A stretch of DNA of 64,000 bases, from NCBI GenBank assembly GCA_963665045.2, contig CAXXJQ010000004.1:1-64000 (forward strand). Reading direction: 5' to 3'. The translations under genes were made by a program, and so were the position numbers. The first letter of the stretch is position 1, and each line of letters starts with the position of its first letter. The notes under the pieces were generated by a model. The model was not told the origin of the DNA and did no database searches. It saw only the letters and a program-made list of their open reading frames with translations. This document shows positions 35,535 to 45,037 of this stretch, piece by piece. This stretch comes from JAFGRU01 sp016934985. GTDB lineage: Bacteria > Desulfobacterota > Desulfuromonadia > Desulfuromonadales > JAAYDE01.

Positions 35535-38195
35535 ATGTCTGGAAAAACGATCGGAAAGACTTACGAACCACAAGATGTCGAAAAAAAATGGTACAGCTTC
35601 TGGGAAGAAAATGGCTTTTTCCATGCTGACGAGGAGTCTGACAAGCCACATTACTCTATTGTTATTCCGCCCCCCAATGTGACGGGCGTCCTTCATATGG
35701 GCCACGCCCTCAATAATACCCTCCAGGATGTTCTCGTTCGTTGGAAGAGGATGACCGGCTATGAAGTTCTCTGGATGCCGGGCACCGACCATGCCGGGAT
35801 TGCTACCCAGAACGTGGTTGAAAAACAGCTGGCTGCGGAAAACCGTGATCGCCATGATCTGGGCCGGGAAAAATTCGTTGAGCGGGTCTGGCAGTGGCGG
35901 ACCGAGTCCGGAGGGCAGATCATCAATCAGTTGAAAAGGCTTGGCGCTTCCTGCGACTGGGAACGGGAGCGTTTCACCATGGACGAAGGGCTGTCCCAGG
36001 CGGTTCGCGAAGTATTTGTCTCGCTTTACGAGGACGGCCTGATTTACCGGGACAACCGTCTGATCAACTGGTGTCCCCGTTGCCATACGGCGCTTTCAGA
36101 TCTGGAAGTCGAGCATGACGAGCAGAGCGGTTTTCTCTGGCATATCCGTTATCCGGTCAAGGGCATGGACCGCTCCCTGGTGGTAGCCACCACTCGTCCC
36201 GAAACCATGCTGGGTGATTCCGGTGTCGCGGTTCACCCGGAGGACGAACGTTATCAGGATCTCATTGGCAAAAACGTTATTCTTCCGCTGATGAACCGGG
36301 AAATCCCCATTATTGCCGACGAGTACGTTGACCGGGAGTTTGGGACCGGAGCCTTGAAGATAACTCCTGCCCATGATTTCAACGATTTTGAGATCGGCAA
36401 AAAGCATGGTCTTGAACTCATAAATATTTTAGACACCTCGGGTAATATCAATGAAAACGGGGGTGTTTACGAAGGCATGGAGCGTTATGCGGCTCGTGAG
36501 CGTGTAGTTAAGGACCTTGAAGAGCAGGGGCTCCTGGAAAAAATCGACGATCACGCCAACGCTGTCGGCCATTGTTACCGCTGTAAAACCGTAATCGAGC
36601 CTTATTCGAGTCTGCAGTGGTACGTCAAAGTGGGGCCGTTGGCTGAAAAGGCCATCGCCGCGGTAAAAACAGGTGACACGAAAATTGTTCCCCAGCACTG
36701 GGAAAAAACCTATTTCGAGTGGATGAATAACATCCAGGACTGGTGCATCAGTCGACAGATCTGGTGGGGCCATCGCATTCCTGCCTGGTATTGCGACGCC
36801 TGCGGGGAGATTTCAGTAGCCAGGGAGGATGTCAGGGCCTGTCAGAAGTGTGGCAGCAGCGATCTGCGCCAGGAAACCGATGTTCTTGATACCTGGTTCT
36901 CTTCCGCCTTGTGGCCGTTTTCAACCATGGGCTGGCCGGAAGAGACCCGCACCCTGCAGAAATTCTACCCGACGTCCTGTCTGGTGACGGGGTTCGATAT
37001 CCTTTTCTTCTGGGTTGCCCGAATGATGATGATGGGGCTCAAGTTCATGAAGGAGGTGCCTTTCAAGGAGGTTTACATCCATGCCCTGGTGCGGGATGCC
37101 CAGGGGCAGAAAATGAGCAAAAGCAAGGGCAACGTCATCGATCCCCTGACCGTCATCGAAGAGTACGGCACCGATGCCTTCCGCTTCACCCTGGCCGCGT
37201 TTGCCGCCCAGGGCCGGGACATCAAACTTTCCGTGGAGCGCATCTCAGGCTACCGGAATTTTGCCAACAAGCTTTGGAACGCCAGCCGCTTCGTGCTCAT
37301 GAACCTGGAGGATTTCGAGCCCACCCGTGAAATAAGCGAACTTTCGGATCTCTCTCTGGCGGATCAGTGGATTCTGACCCGCCTGGGCGAAGTTGCCGAG
37401 GAAGCAAACAAGGCCCTGGAAGAATACAAGTTCAATGAGGCAGCCGGTGCCCTTTACGCCTTTACCTGGCATCAGTTCTGCGATTGGCACATCGAACTGA
37501 CCAAAGATGTTCTCTACGGCCAGGACGCCGTGGCCAAAGATCGGACCCAGACGGTGCTCTGCTTCGTACTTGAAAACCTCCTCCGGCTTCTCCATCCTTT
37601 TGTTCCTTTTATCACCGAGGAAATCTGGCAGGCCCTTCCGGGCAGCCGTCCCTGCGCCACCATCATGAAAGCGTCCTATCCGGACGGGGAAGGCATCCCC
37701 CGTTTTGAAGAGGGCGCTGCCAAGATGGAGCTGATCATGGAGATCATCAAGGGCATCCGTAATATCCGTGGTGAAATGAATGTTTCACCCAGCAAAAAGA
37801 TTCCCGCTCTGCTCGATTGCCGGGATGCTGCGGCCGAAGGGATTGTCCGGGACGGGGAAACCTATGTGCGGACCCTGGCCCGCCTTGAAGAGCTGAAGAT
37901 CGGAGTTGCCGTCGAGCGTCCGAAGCAGTCCGCTACCCAGGTGGCGGGCGAGGTGGAGATTCTTGTCCCTCTCGCAGGGCTCATCGATATCGAAGAGGAG
38001 GAGAAGCGTCTCAACAAGGAAATCAAAAAAATCGAAAAAGATGTCAATATGTTCGAGAAGAAACTGGCCAACAAGGATTTTGTAGCAAAGGCTCCGCCCG
38101 ATGTTCTGGAGAAAAACCGTGCGAAACTCGCGGAGGCGCAGGACAAGCTGCAGGTGTTGCAGGCCAGCCTGGAGAAGATTCTGGCTTTGAAGTAA
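35535..38195 (+). CDS. valS: valyl-tRNA synthetase ValS
   Basis: This encodes 886 residues of a class I synthetase. HIGH motif: PPPNVTGVLHMGHALNN. KMSKS motif: GQKMSKSKGNVIDP. The CP1 editing domain is present (VVATTRPETMLGDSGVAV), as are a CxxC pair insert (CDACGE, CQKCGS) and the C-terminal coiled coil (about 820-886) rich in Lys and Glu. It charges tRNA-Val and edits threonine. The start at 35535 has GGAAGGA upstream. An in-frame upstream ATG at 35424 would add a Phe-rich segment translated from the terminator, so it is rejected. Confidence 0.97.
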   Translation: MSGKTIGKTYEPQDVEKKWYSFWEENGFFHADEESDKPHYSIVIPPPNVTGVLHMGHALNNTLQDVLVRWKRMTGYEVLWMPGTDHAGIATQNVVEKQLAAENRDRHDLGREKFVERVWQWRTESGGQIINQLKRLGASCDWERERFTMDEGLSQAVREVFVSLYEDGLIYRDNRLINWCPRCHTALSDLEVEHDEQSGFLWHIRYPVKGMDRSLVVATTRPETMLGDSGVAVHPEDERYQDLIGKNVILPLMNREIPIIADEYVDREFGTGALKITPAHDFNDFEIGKKHGLELINILDTSGNINENGGVYEGMERYAARERVVKDLEEQGLLEKIDDHANAVGHCYRCKTVIEPYSSLQWYVKVGPLAEKAIAAVKTGDTKIVPQHWEKTYFEWMNNIQDWCISRQIWWGHRIPAWYCDACGEISVAREDVRACQKCGSSDLRQETDVLDTWFSSALWPFSTMGWPEETRTLQKFYPTSCLVTGFDILFFWVARMMMMGLKFMKEVPFKEVYIHALVRDAQGQKMSKSKGNVIDPLTVIEEYGTDAFRFTLAAFAAQGRDIKLSVERISGYRNFANKLWNASRFVLMNLEDFEPTREISELSDLSLADQWILTRLGEVAEEANKALEEYKFNEAAGALYAFTWHQFCDWHIELTKDVLYGQDAVAKDRTQTVLCFVLENLLRLLHPFVPFITEEIWQALPGSRPCATIMKASYPDGEGIPRFEEGAAKMELIMEIIKGIRNIRGEMNVSPSKKIPALLDCRDAAAEGIVRDGETYVRTLARLEELKIGVAVERPKQSATQVAGEVEILVPLAGLIDIEEEEKRLNKEIKKIEKDVNMFEKKLANKDFVAKAPPDVLEKNRAKLAEAQDKLQVLQASLEKILALK

Positions 38196-38205
38196 ATAGA
38201 TCGGC

Positions 38206-38246
38206 AACGAAAAGGGCGGTGATTGATTCACCGCCCTTTTCGTTTG
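38206..38246. terminator. bidirectional terminator between valS and the AIM24 gene
   Basis: AACGAAAAGGGCGGTGA (38206-38222) and its perfect complement (38228-38244) leave a 5-base loop. A/T runs on both sides let it work for both convergent genes. Confidence 0.92.
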
Positions 38247-38259
38247 ATGTTTATTTTAG

Positions 38260-39057
38260 TCAGCGATTGTCGCCGTCCAGCAGTCCACCCAGGGCTCCCA
38301 GCACAGAGCCTTCCCCTTTTCGGTCACCCCCGCTGCGCGGTGCGGAGGCAATGATCCGGTCGGCCAGGCGGCTGAAGGGGAGGGATTGGAGCCAGACTTT
38401 TCCGGGCCCCTGAACGGTGGCAAGGAACAGGCCTTCCCCGCCGAAAAAAGCGGTTTTGATGCCGCCAACAAACTCGATGTCGTAGTTGACGCAGGGCTGC
38501 ATGGCCACGAGGCAGCCGGTGTCAACGCGCATTTTCTCGCCCGGCCGCAGATCTTTTTCCACCATGGTGCCACCGGCATGGATGAAAGCCATGCCATCCC
38601 CCTGCAGACGCTGCAGGATGAAACCTTCGCCGCCGAAGAAGCCGACGCCGATCTTTTTCTGGAAAGCGATGCTGATGGAAACCCCTTTGGCGGCGCAGAG
38701 GAAGGAATCCTTCTGGCAGATCATGTCACCCCCCAAGGCAGCGAGGTCCATGGGCAGGATTTTGCCTGGGTAGGGAGCGCCGAAGGCAACCTGGCTTTTC
38801 TTTGCACCATGATTGGTAAAGGCAGTCATGAACAGGCTTTCACCGGTCAGGATGCGTTTCCCGGCGCCGAAAATCTTTCCCATGATGCCTTGGGATTGCT
38901 CGCTGCCATCCCCGAAGATAGACTCCATTTCAATATCGGAGTCCATATACATCATGGCACCGGCTTCCGCGACGGCCGTTTCCCCCGGGTCGAGTTCGAT
39001 TTCCACGAACTGCATTTCGGAACCGAAAATCTGATAGTCAATTTCGTGCGCTCTCAT
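38260..39057 (-). CDS. TIGR00266/AIM24 family protein
   Basis: This encodes 265 residues of a beta-rich repeat protein. The family signatures are present: VEIELDPGETAVAEAGAMM, KRILTGESLFMTAFTNHG, PGKILPMDLAALGGDMICQ, FILQRLQGDGMAFIHAGG and VQGPGKVWLQSLPFSRLA. AIM24-family proteins form trimers and occur widely in bacteria. Their molecular role is not established. It follows polA by 15 bases on the same strand and is probably co-transcribed with it. GGGGAAG lies before the ATG. Confidence 0.9.
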   Translation of the reverse strand: MRAHEIDYQIFGSEMQFVEIELDPGETAVAEAGAMMYMDSDIEMESIFGDGSEQSQGIMGKIFGAGKRILTGESLFMTAFTNHGAKKSQVAFGAPYPGKILPMDLAALGGDMICQKDSFLCAAKGVSISIAFQKKIGVGFFGGEGFILQRLQGDGMAFIHAGGTMVEKDLRPGEKMRVDTGCLVAMQPCVNYDIEFVGGIKTAFFGGEGLFLATVQGPGKVWLQSLPFSRLADRIIASAPRSGGDRKGEGSVLGALGGLLDGDNR

Positions 39058-39071
39058 TGCTTCCCCTTTCG

Positions 39072-41744
39072 TTAATGGGCTTCGCTCCAGTTTTTTCCAA
39101 CACCAATGTCGACCCGTAAAGGCACATCCAGTTTGATGGCGTTCTCCATCTCCCGTTGTACCAGGGCACGAACCTCTCCCAACTCTGATTCCGGAACCTC
39201 GAACAACAGTTCGTCATGAACCTGGAGCACCATGCGGGTGGCAAGTTTTTTCTCCGATAAAATGCGGTCGATGCGGATCATGGCTACCTTGATGATATCC
39301 GCCGCGCTCCCCTGAATCGGGTAGTTGATAGCGTTGCGTTCGGCATTGCCGCGAACAATCCCGTTTTTACTGTCGATTTCCGGCAACGGGCAGCGACGGC
39401 CGAGGAGGGTGTAAAGGCATTTGTTTTTTTTGGCCTCTTCCAGGCGTGCTTCCATGAAGGTCCTGACTTTCGGATAGCGGGCAAAGTAGCGGTCGATATA
39501 GTCCTGGGCTTCTTTGCGGCCGATTTTCAGCTCCCGTGCCAGCCCAAAGGCGCTCATACCGTAAATGATACCGAAATTGATGGCTTTGGCATCCCGCCGC
39601 TGTTCCTTGGTGACAGCCGCAGGATCAAGGCCGAGGACCTCGCCGGCGGTGCGGCGGTGAATGTCCTCGCCCTGGGCAAAGCTCGTTTGCAGGGCCTCCT
39701 CTTGCGCCATGTGTGCCAATATCCGCAATTCGACCTGGGAATAGTCGGCCGAGAGGAGCAGGCTGCCCGGTTCGGGGATAAAGGCTTCGCGGATGCGCCG
39801 TCCTTCGGCAGTTCTGACGGGAATATTCTGGAGGTTGGGGCCGCTGGAAGAGAGGCGTCCGGTGACCGTCACCGTCTGGTTGAACGAGGTGTGGATGCGG
39901 CCCGTCTCCGGATTGACCAGTTGCGGCAAGGCATCCGTATAGGTTGATTTGAGTTTGGACATGGAGCGGTATTCAAGGATTTTCGAACAGATCTCATGTT
40001 CCTCGGCCAGACGCGTCAAAACCTCTACATCCGTGGACCAGCCAGTTTTGGTTTTTTTCCCCGTGGGAAGTTTGAGCTTATCAAAGAGCACCTCACCCAG
40101 CTGTTTGGGCGAACCGATATTGAATTCAATCCCGCTGAGCCCATGAATTTCCCCTGCGAGGTTTTCAAGTTGTGTCCCCATCTCGCCGCTGAAATTCTCC
40201 AGAAGTCGAGAATCGATTCTAATGCCAGTCCATTCCATGGCTGTCAGGACCGGCAGCAGAGGCATCTCCACCTCGGTAAACAAGTTTTCGACCTGGCTCT
40301 CTTTGAGTTTTGGGGCCAGGCGGTTTTTGAGGCGCAGGGTAATGTCGGCGTCCTCGGCGGCATATTCGGTGGCGCTGGGGATGTCGACCTGGGCAAAGTT
40401 TTTCTTTTTTTTCCCGTCAGCAGTCACCTCGCTGTAAGAGATCATCTTGTGTCCCAGGTATTCCAGGGCAAGGCGGTCGAGAGCGTGAGAGCGGGAAGCC
40501 GGATCGGTCAGGTAGGAAGCGATCATGGTATCAAAGGCGATACCGCGCAACTGAATTCCCGCTCGGCGCAGGACCTGGGCATCGTATTTGAGATTCTGGC
40601 CGATCTTGGCGACGTTGTCATCCTCAAGCAGGGGTTTGAGGGTTTGCAAAACTTCTTTCAGGTTCAATTGCCGGGGCATGCCTTCGTAATCGTGGCCTAC
40701 GGGGATGTACCAGGCTTTTTCTTCCTCCGTGGCGAATGACAGGCCGACGAGATCGGCCTGGAGGGGGTCGAGGCTGGTGGTTTCGGTATCGAGGCAGATG
40801 GCCTTGGCCTTTTTCAGGGTGTTTAGAAGAGCGGAGAAATCCTCTTCAGTAAGGATGGCCTGATAATCCGCAGAGTTTTTCCCCACCGAGGTAGCGCCGG
40901 CCAGCAGGGTGTGAAACTCGAAACGTTTGAAAAGTCCCTGAAGGGTCTCATTGTCAAGCTCTTTAAGATTGAGATTTTCCTCTTCAATATCCACAGGAAC
41001 GTCCCTGTCCAGGGTCACCAACCGGTGGCTGAGGCGTGCCTGGTCGGCAAAGTTTTCCAGGTTTTCACGGCGCTTGGTGCCTTTGACTTTGTCGATGTTG
41101 GCGAGCAGGTTCTCCAGGTCGCCGAACTCCTCGATCAGGGCTTTTGCCGTCTTTTCGCCGATACCCGGCACGCCGGGAACATTGTCCGAACTGTCCCCGG
41201 CCAGGGCCAGAACCTCAACCACCTTGTCCGGTCCGCCGCCAAAGCGCTCCGCCACCTCCGCCGGGCCGGAAATCCGGTTGCGCATGGTGTCGAGCAGGCG
41301 AACCTTTTCACTGACAATCTGCATGAGGTCCTTGTCGCCGGTCACGATGGTGATCTCCTCACCTTCTTTAGAAAAACGCTCGACCAGGGTGGCGATAATA
41401 TCGTCGGCCTCAAACCCTTGTTTTTCCAGGAGCGGCAGGTTGAACCCCTGCACCACCTCTTTGATCAGCGGAATCTGGGGGACGAGGTCCTCCGGCATGG
41501 CCTGGCGGTTGGCCTTGTATTCCGGGTAGATGTCCTTGCGGAAGGTTGGCCCCTTGGCGTCGAAAACCACGGCCAGTCGGTCGGGTTTCTCCTCGCGGAT
41601 GATTTTAAGCAGCATATTGACAAAGCCGTAAACCGCGTTGGTCGGAGTGCCGTCCTTGGTCGAAAGGTGGGGAATAGCGTAATAGGCGCGATAAATATAG
41701 GACGAGCCGTCGATCAGATAAGTCTTACGGGCGGGTGCGGGCAT
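39072..41744 (-). CDS. polA: DNA polymerase I PolA
   Basis: This encodes 890 residues with all three activities. The 5'-3' exonuclease (about 1-270) has YLIDGSSYIYRAYYA, GFEADDIIATL, TGDKDLMQIV and GIGEKTAKALIEEFG. The 3'-5' exonuclease retains the acidic residues in CLDTETTSLDPL, GQNLKYDAQVL and YAAEDADITLRL, so proofreading is probably active. The polymerase has motif A DYSQVELRILAHM, the O-helix RRDAKAINFGIIYGMSA and motif C QVHDELLFEVP. It fills gaps and removes RNA primers. It is followed closely by the AIM24-family gene. Confidence 0.97.
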   Translation of the reverse strand: MPAPARKTYLIDGSSYIYRAYYAIPHLSTKDGTPTNAVYGFVNMLLKIIREEKPDRLAVVFDAKGPTFRKDIYPEYKANRQAMPEDLVPQIPLIKEVVQGFNLPLLEKQGFEADDIIATLVERFSKEGEEITIVTGDKDLMQIVSEKVRLLDTMRNRISGPAEVAERFGGGPDKVVEVLALAGDSSDNVPGVPGIGEKTAKALIEEFGDLENLLANIDKVKGTKRRENLENFADQARLSHRLVTLDRDVPVDIEEENLNLKELDNETLQGLFKRFEFHTLLAGATSVGKNSADYQAILTEEDFSALLNTLKKAKAICLDTETTSLDPLQADLVGLSFATEEEKAWYIPVGHDYEGMPRQLNLKEVLQTLKPLLEDDNVAKIGQNLKYDAQVLRRAGIQLRGIAFDTMIASYLTDPASRSHALDRLALEYLGHKMISYSEVTADGKKKKNFAQVDIPSATEYAAEDADITLRLKNRLAPKLKESQVENLFTEVEMPLLPVLTAMEWTGIRIDSRLLENFSGEMGTQLENLAGEIHGLSGIEFNIGSPKQLGEVLFDKLKLPTGKKTKTGWSTDVEVLTRLAEEHEICSKILEYRSMSKLKSTYTDALPQLVNPETGRIHTSFNQTVTVTGRLSSSGPNLQNIPVRTAEGRRIREAFIPEPGSLLLSADYSQVELRILAHMAQEEALQTSFAQGEDIHRRTAGEVLGLDPAAVTKEQRRDAKAINFGIIYGMSAFGLARELKIGRKEAQDYIDRYFARYPKVRTFMEARLEEAKKNKCLYTLLGRRCPLPEIDSKNGIVRGNAERNAINYPIQGSAADIIKVAMIRIDRILSEKKLATRMVLQVHDELLFEVPESELGEVRALVQREMENAIKLDVPLRVDIGVGKNWSEAH

Positions 41745-42067
41745 GTTGGGCCTTTCTTTAAAACAAGCCAGAGAAATGAATGTTTCAAAAGTTTAATTCA
41801 AATGGGGGCGGGTTGGAAGGGATTTTAGGGATTCTCTGGGAATGGAGGTGCTTTTGAGAAAAATCCGAGTTTTGTTTTATTTGACCTGTTTAAAAAATGG
41901 TTTGCCAGGAAATTTTACAACGTGCTGCTAACCATAGACTAAATCCTCAAAAATTTTAAAAACTGCAAGGCTCCACACCACGGAAGATGAGGTATCGCAA
42001 AAGCTCAGGAAGGTTTAGGCGGGCGGAGCCAGGCAAGAACAAAGGGATTAGAATAAACAAAAGTAGG
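41745..42067. other. 323-base intergenic region upstream of polA
   Basis: AT-rich near polA, with no gene seen. It should hold the polA promoter. This is the border between the conserved polA block and the accessory stretch up to 49.3 kb. Confidence 0.4.
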
Positions 42068-42310
42068 TCAACAATTATAGAAGGTTCCGGGCCGCCCTTC
42101 CTTCTTTTCAACTTCTGTTAAATACAGCTGAAACATATGATAATTCAGGCGCAGCATGCGCTGGCGTATCAAAACCATGTCCGGATGATGTGGGGAAACA
42201 GCCCGAAGATATTCCGCGCAACGAAGACATTCATACCACAGTTGCGGATGGGAGCGCGTTCCGGTTCTCTCCTTTTCCTCAAGAATTCCATTCCAATTTC
42301 CGGCCGCCAT
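42068..42310 (-). CDS. hypothetical 80-residue protein beside REP-like element
   Basis: This reads MAAGNWNGILEEKERTGTR then HPQLWYECLRCAEYLRAV and HMFQLYLTEVEKKEGRP. I do not recognise a family. The open frame continues 31 codons further upstream to 42403, but that part (GTVFRITNQIFEVRYTVPG) is a translation of the REP-like palindrome and should not be protein. The ATG at 42310 has AAAGGA but at too short a distance, so expression is doubtful. It may be a decayed gene whose 5' end was replaced by the element. Confidence 0.3.
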   Translation of the reverse strand: MAAGNWNGILEEKERTGTRSHPQLWYECLRCAEYLRAVSPHHPDMVLIRQRMLRLNYHMFQLYLTEVEKKEGRPGTFYNC

Positions 42311-42323
42311 TCCTTTTTCAGGA

Positions 42324-42386
42324 GTTCCGGGGACAGTATACCTAACTTCGAAAATTTGATTGGTAATTCTGAATACTGTCCCTTTT
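42324..42386. repeat. REP-like palindrome with GGGGACAGTATAC ends
   Basis: GGGGACAGTATAC at 42324 faces the related inverted sequence GAATACTGTCCC ending at 42384. The inner bases TAACTTCG and TAATTCTG are also partly related. Another copy of the same end, GGGGACAGTATACAGAACT, lies at 43675. Such ends are known around REP-associated tyrosine transposase genes, but no transposase is present here. Confidence 0.65.
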
Positions 42387-42468
42387 ATTAATCCCAGTTC
42401 CAAAAAAGTCCAATAAATGATTTTCCGATAGGGCTCCGACAGAATTTCACGGCATCCTGCAACAAAGG

Positions 42469-43197
42469 TTATTCTTTGTAATCCCAGTATTTGCCCAAAT
42501 TGCTTCGGGTAATTATTTCCCCCTCGTAGATGCAGGCGGCCTCTCCGTCCTCGGCGTAGATATATTCCGCCCCCGGCGGATAATTAGGCTTAGGCCAGCA
42601 TAATGGGCCGCCGTTCACTTCGATAATAATGTCCTTCGTAGGAATAGAATCTGGATCCAAATGGTAAACGCGTATCCATCGCTCTTTCAAACCATTCAAC
42701 CGGCTTAAGCTATTGGAGATAGCTATCATAATTTTTCTGTGTTCTTCGCGCAATCTTGCCAGCTGTTTTTCTGGACACAACATTTCCCCGACAATTACTT
42801 CCATATCTGGGTCTTCTCCGTATGTTTCCTCCAGTTCCTCGACCGGAATATTGTCTAATGTTTCAGATACTTCTATAATTTCCCTTGCTGTTTTGCCGTC
42901 AAAGACTTTTATATATTCTTTAATTTCCCTCAGCCGTTCATAATCTACGCCGCCCAAAGTACAAGAGATCATTTGTTTCGGCCCAAGTGCAATGTGCTCT
43001 AGAGCGGATAGAAATCGGTCTCTTTCGTAGGTGTCCTTAAAAGCTTTGCTTATTTTATTCATACTTTCACCGTATTCTTCCAGGGATTTTGCATTCATCG
43101 GAATGTTCATGGGATCGGTGCTTGAGCAGCCAAGGTAGCTAGAAAAAGACAGAAAAATGATTAACAGAATAAAAGGGGGGATTTTTTGTTTTACCAT
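42469..43197 (-). CDS. putative lipoprotein (DUF6694-like)
   Basis: This encodes 242 residues. The signal peptide ends in the lipobox SSYLGCSST, so it is probably lipid-anchored in the envelope. The region after it has AKSLEEYGESMNKISKAFK and RFLSALEHIALGP, resembling a small lipoprotein domain I recall as DUF6694. The remainder has a helical segment (LCPEKQLARLREEHRKIM) and a C-terminal Pro/Tyr/Trp-rich part (GPLCWPKPNYPPGAEYIYA) that I do not recognise. It lies between two copies of the GGGGACAGTATAC sequence, which suggests acquired DNA. Confidence 0.65.
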   Translation of the reverse strand: MVKQKIPPFILLIIFLSFSSYLGCSSTDPMNIPMNAKSLEEYGESMNKISKAFKDTYERDRFLSALEHIALGPKQMISCTLGGVDYERLREIKEYIKVFDGKTAREIIEVSETLDNIPVEELEETYGEDPDMEVIVGEMLCPEKQLARLREEHRKIMIAISNSLSRLNGLKERWIRVYHLDPDSIPTKDIIIEVNGGPLCWPKPNYPPGAEYIYAEDGEAACIYEGEIITRSNLGKYWDYKE

Positions 43198-43561
43198 TAT
43201 TCACTCCGGTATTTTTTTGAGGGAAAAGATGCTCGTTTGTGGCTTAAAGAGCCATCGCTACATATAGTTTTGATTTTTTATCCTAGCTGTTTGGCTAGTA
43301 ATCGAAAGAAAAGCTCCTCTTATAGGTACAGCGAAAAATAATTAAGCTACCCTCATAAATTATCAAATATGCAAACTCTGCTCCTGGAAAGGGAAAAGGG
43401 CGACAACAAAACAGGGGAAAAATGGACATTTTTGAAATATTCACATTCTTCGAATATCTGTTTTTTTGTCACGAACCTCTTGAATTGCAAACAGGCCTGT
43501 GACCAGGGTTAACAAGGGGGAATTCTCCCGCGGTTATCAGACGCCAATCTCATCATTTTGA

Positions 43562-43625
43562 GGAAAAGTAAATTTTGAAGAAAAAAAAGGGCCACATTGA
43601 TCTGTTGATCATGTGGCCCTTTTTC
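43562..43625. terminator. terminator module, copy 1
   Basis: GAAAAGTAAATTTTGAAG and an A-run precede GGGCCACAT (43589-43597). GATC...GATC lies inside the loop, then come ATGTGGCCC (43611-43619) and five T. It is a good terminator in the plus direction, and the A-run lets it work in the minus direction, where it would follow the FBPase gene. A near copy lies at 45038-45092. Confidence 0.85.
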
Positions 43626-43674
43626 TTATAGGTGGTGGAATTTAGGCGGCAAAAAATAAAAATCGGAGTTCTGG

Positions 43675-43700
43675 GGACAGTATACAGAACTACCGTCTCT
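43675..43700 (+). repeat. single REP-type end
   Basis: GGGGACAGTATAC, preceded by GGAGTTCT, repeats the end of the palindrome at 42324 (GGAGTTCC then the same 13 bases) in the same orientation. Confidence 0.6.
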
Positions 43701-43786
43701 TAAATATTCCAAGTGAATCTTTCTCAAGAACGGGTCTGTTTTTGCGTCAGCAGTGAAGACGCACGAATCAAGAAACAGGCAAATTC

Positions 43787-44887
43787 TTACCCCCTTACCA
43801 CAAACCGGGCATCCAGGCTTTCCAGTTTTTCAGTGATGCCGGTGTATTCAAGCTCACTCATCGGCAGCATCGCCGCACCAAAAAATCCCTGGCGCCGGAT
43901 TTCCACGGCTTTTTGGGCTACATTGTCCTGGACTGATCTCCAGAACGGATGGTCAAAAGCATCCATCGCTTCGGTCAGTTTCCCATCCCGCACGGCAAAG
44001 GCCGCGCAACTGACGATGGGTGGGCCGTCGAAGTAGCTGATCCCGGAATTCAAACCGACCGGCATGAGGGGCATCTGGTGGGAGCCGCGCATACCGCCGG
44101 CAACCAGATGGCCGATGGCAAAGGGTGCCAGAATCTCGCCCGTCGCGGGAAAGTTTTTCTGCACCCTGACGAGCATGACCGGATCGTCCTTGCCCGTGTA
44201 TTTGCCGGCGATGTTGTGCAGGCGGGTGGTTGAGACAACCACGGCCTGTTCGCCCGACTGGCGTGACCAGACGGATTCGACGACAAAACGTTCGGGATCA
44301 CGGAGCAAGGCGGCGATATCATATAATTCCTCCGGTGCGTTGAGTTCGATGATCCTGTCCCCTTCGGTATGACTGACATCCATGATGACGAATTTGAAAC
44401 CATTGGCCATGGTGGGAGCCAGGATTAGACCCGGCGTGTTCATGGGGTCGGCAAAGGCCATATAAAGAGGCAGGTTGTAGGCCCCCGGGTCAGTCTTGTC
44501 GGCGGCAAAGAAGAGGAAAGGTTCGTTGGCGCGCTCCTCGAATTCCAGCTCGGCCACGGCTGGGCCCATACCTTTAACGTTTCCCGAAAAGGCGTCCTTG
44601 AGGAGGTCCTGGCCGGCACCGTAAAGACCCTGCTCTTTAGCTGTTTGCGTTCCGGTCATAAAGGCGTCCCAGGCCAGTTTGTGAATGTCCTTGTTGCCCA
44701 AACCCAGGGTGTGGGTCATCAAGATGGCTATATCATCCCCGGTGTGGCTGATGTAGCTGTCGATAAGCATCCCTTTTGCATTTCGGTCGACGTGGCCGCG
44801 AACCGTATCGAGGAGTTTTTGGGAAGGGGCGATATGGCCGCCGATGGAACCGATGTCCGCCTTGATCACACTTAGAGTGACTTTCAT
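43787..44887 (-). CDS. type V fructose-1,6-bisphosphate aldolase/phosphatase
   Basis: This encodes 366 residues matching the archaeal-type bifunctional FBP aldolase/phosphatase along its entire length: TLSVIKADIGSIGGHIAPS at the N-terminus, DDIAILMTHTLG, GAGQDLLKDAFSGNVKGMG, FFAADKTDPGAYNLPLY, AFADPMNTPGLILAP and SYFDGPPIVSCAAFAV. It makes fructose-6-phosphate from triose phosphates in gluconeogenesis with Mg2+. It is common in archaea and deep-branching or autotrophic bacteria, less so here. AGGAGG precedes the ATG. The gene is bracketed by two copies of a terminator module. Confidence 0.93.
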   Translation of the reverse strand: MKVTLSVIKADIGSIGGHIAPSQKLLDTVRGHVDRNAKGMLIDSYISHTGDDIAILMTHTLGLGNKDIHKLAWDAFMTGTQTAKEQGLYGAGQDLLKDAFSGNVKGMGPAVAELEFEERANEPFLFFAADKTDPGAYNLPLYMAFADPMNTPGLILAPTMANGFKFVIMDVSHTEGDRIIELNAPEELYDIAALLRDPERFVVESVWSRQSGEQAVVVSTTRLHNIAGKYTGKDDPVMLVRVQKNFPATGEILAPFAIGHLVAGGMRGSHQMPLMPVGLNSGISYFDGPPIVSCAAFAVRDGKLTEAMDAFDHPFWRSVQDNVAQKAVEIRRQGFFGAAMLPMSELEYTGITEKLESLDARFVVRG

Positions 44888-45037
44888 CTTCCGCCCTCCT
44901 TTGTAAGGGGTTACATTTCCAATCTACCCCCGGCAGGTGCCTTGTCAAGGCATGAGCCAAGTTTTCCGCTTTAACGAAAAAGTGGGAAATAAGAGGACAC
45001 CAAACCTAATTTGACCCATAGTCCCGGCATGTCGAAG

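Larger units (their letters stand above)
43198..43786. other. 589-base intergenic region with terminator module and REP end
   Basis: AT-rich without a credible gene. It contains the first copy of the duplicated terminator module (about 43562-43625) and a single REP-type end (about 43668-43700). Confidence 0.5.

Noticed and set aside
42311..42403. N-terminal extension of the small gene at 42068
   Set aside because: It is a translation of the REP-like palindrome, not protein-like sequence.
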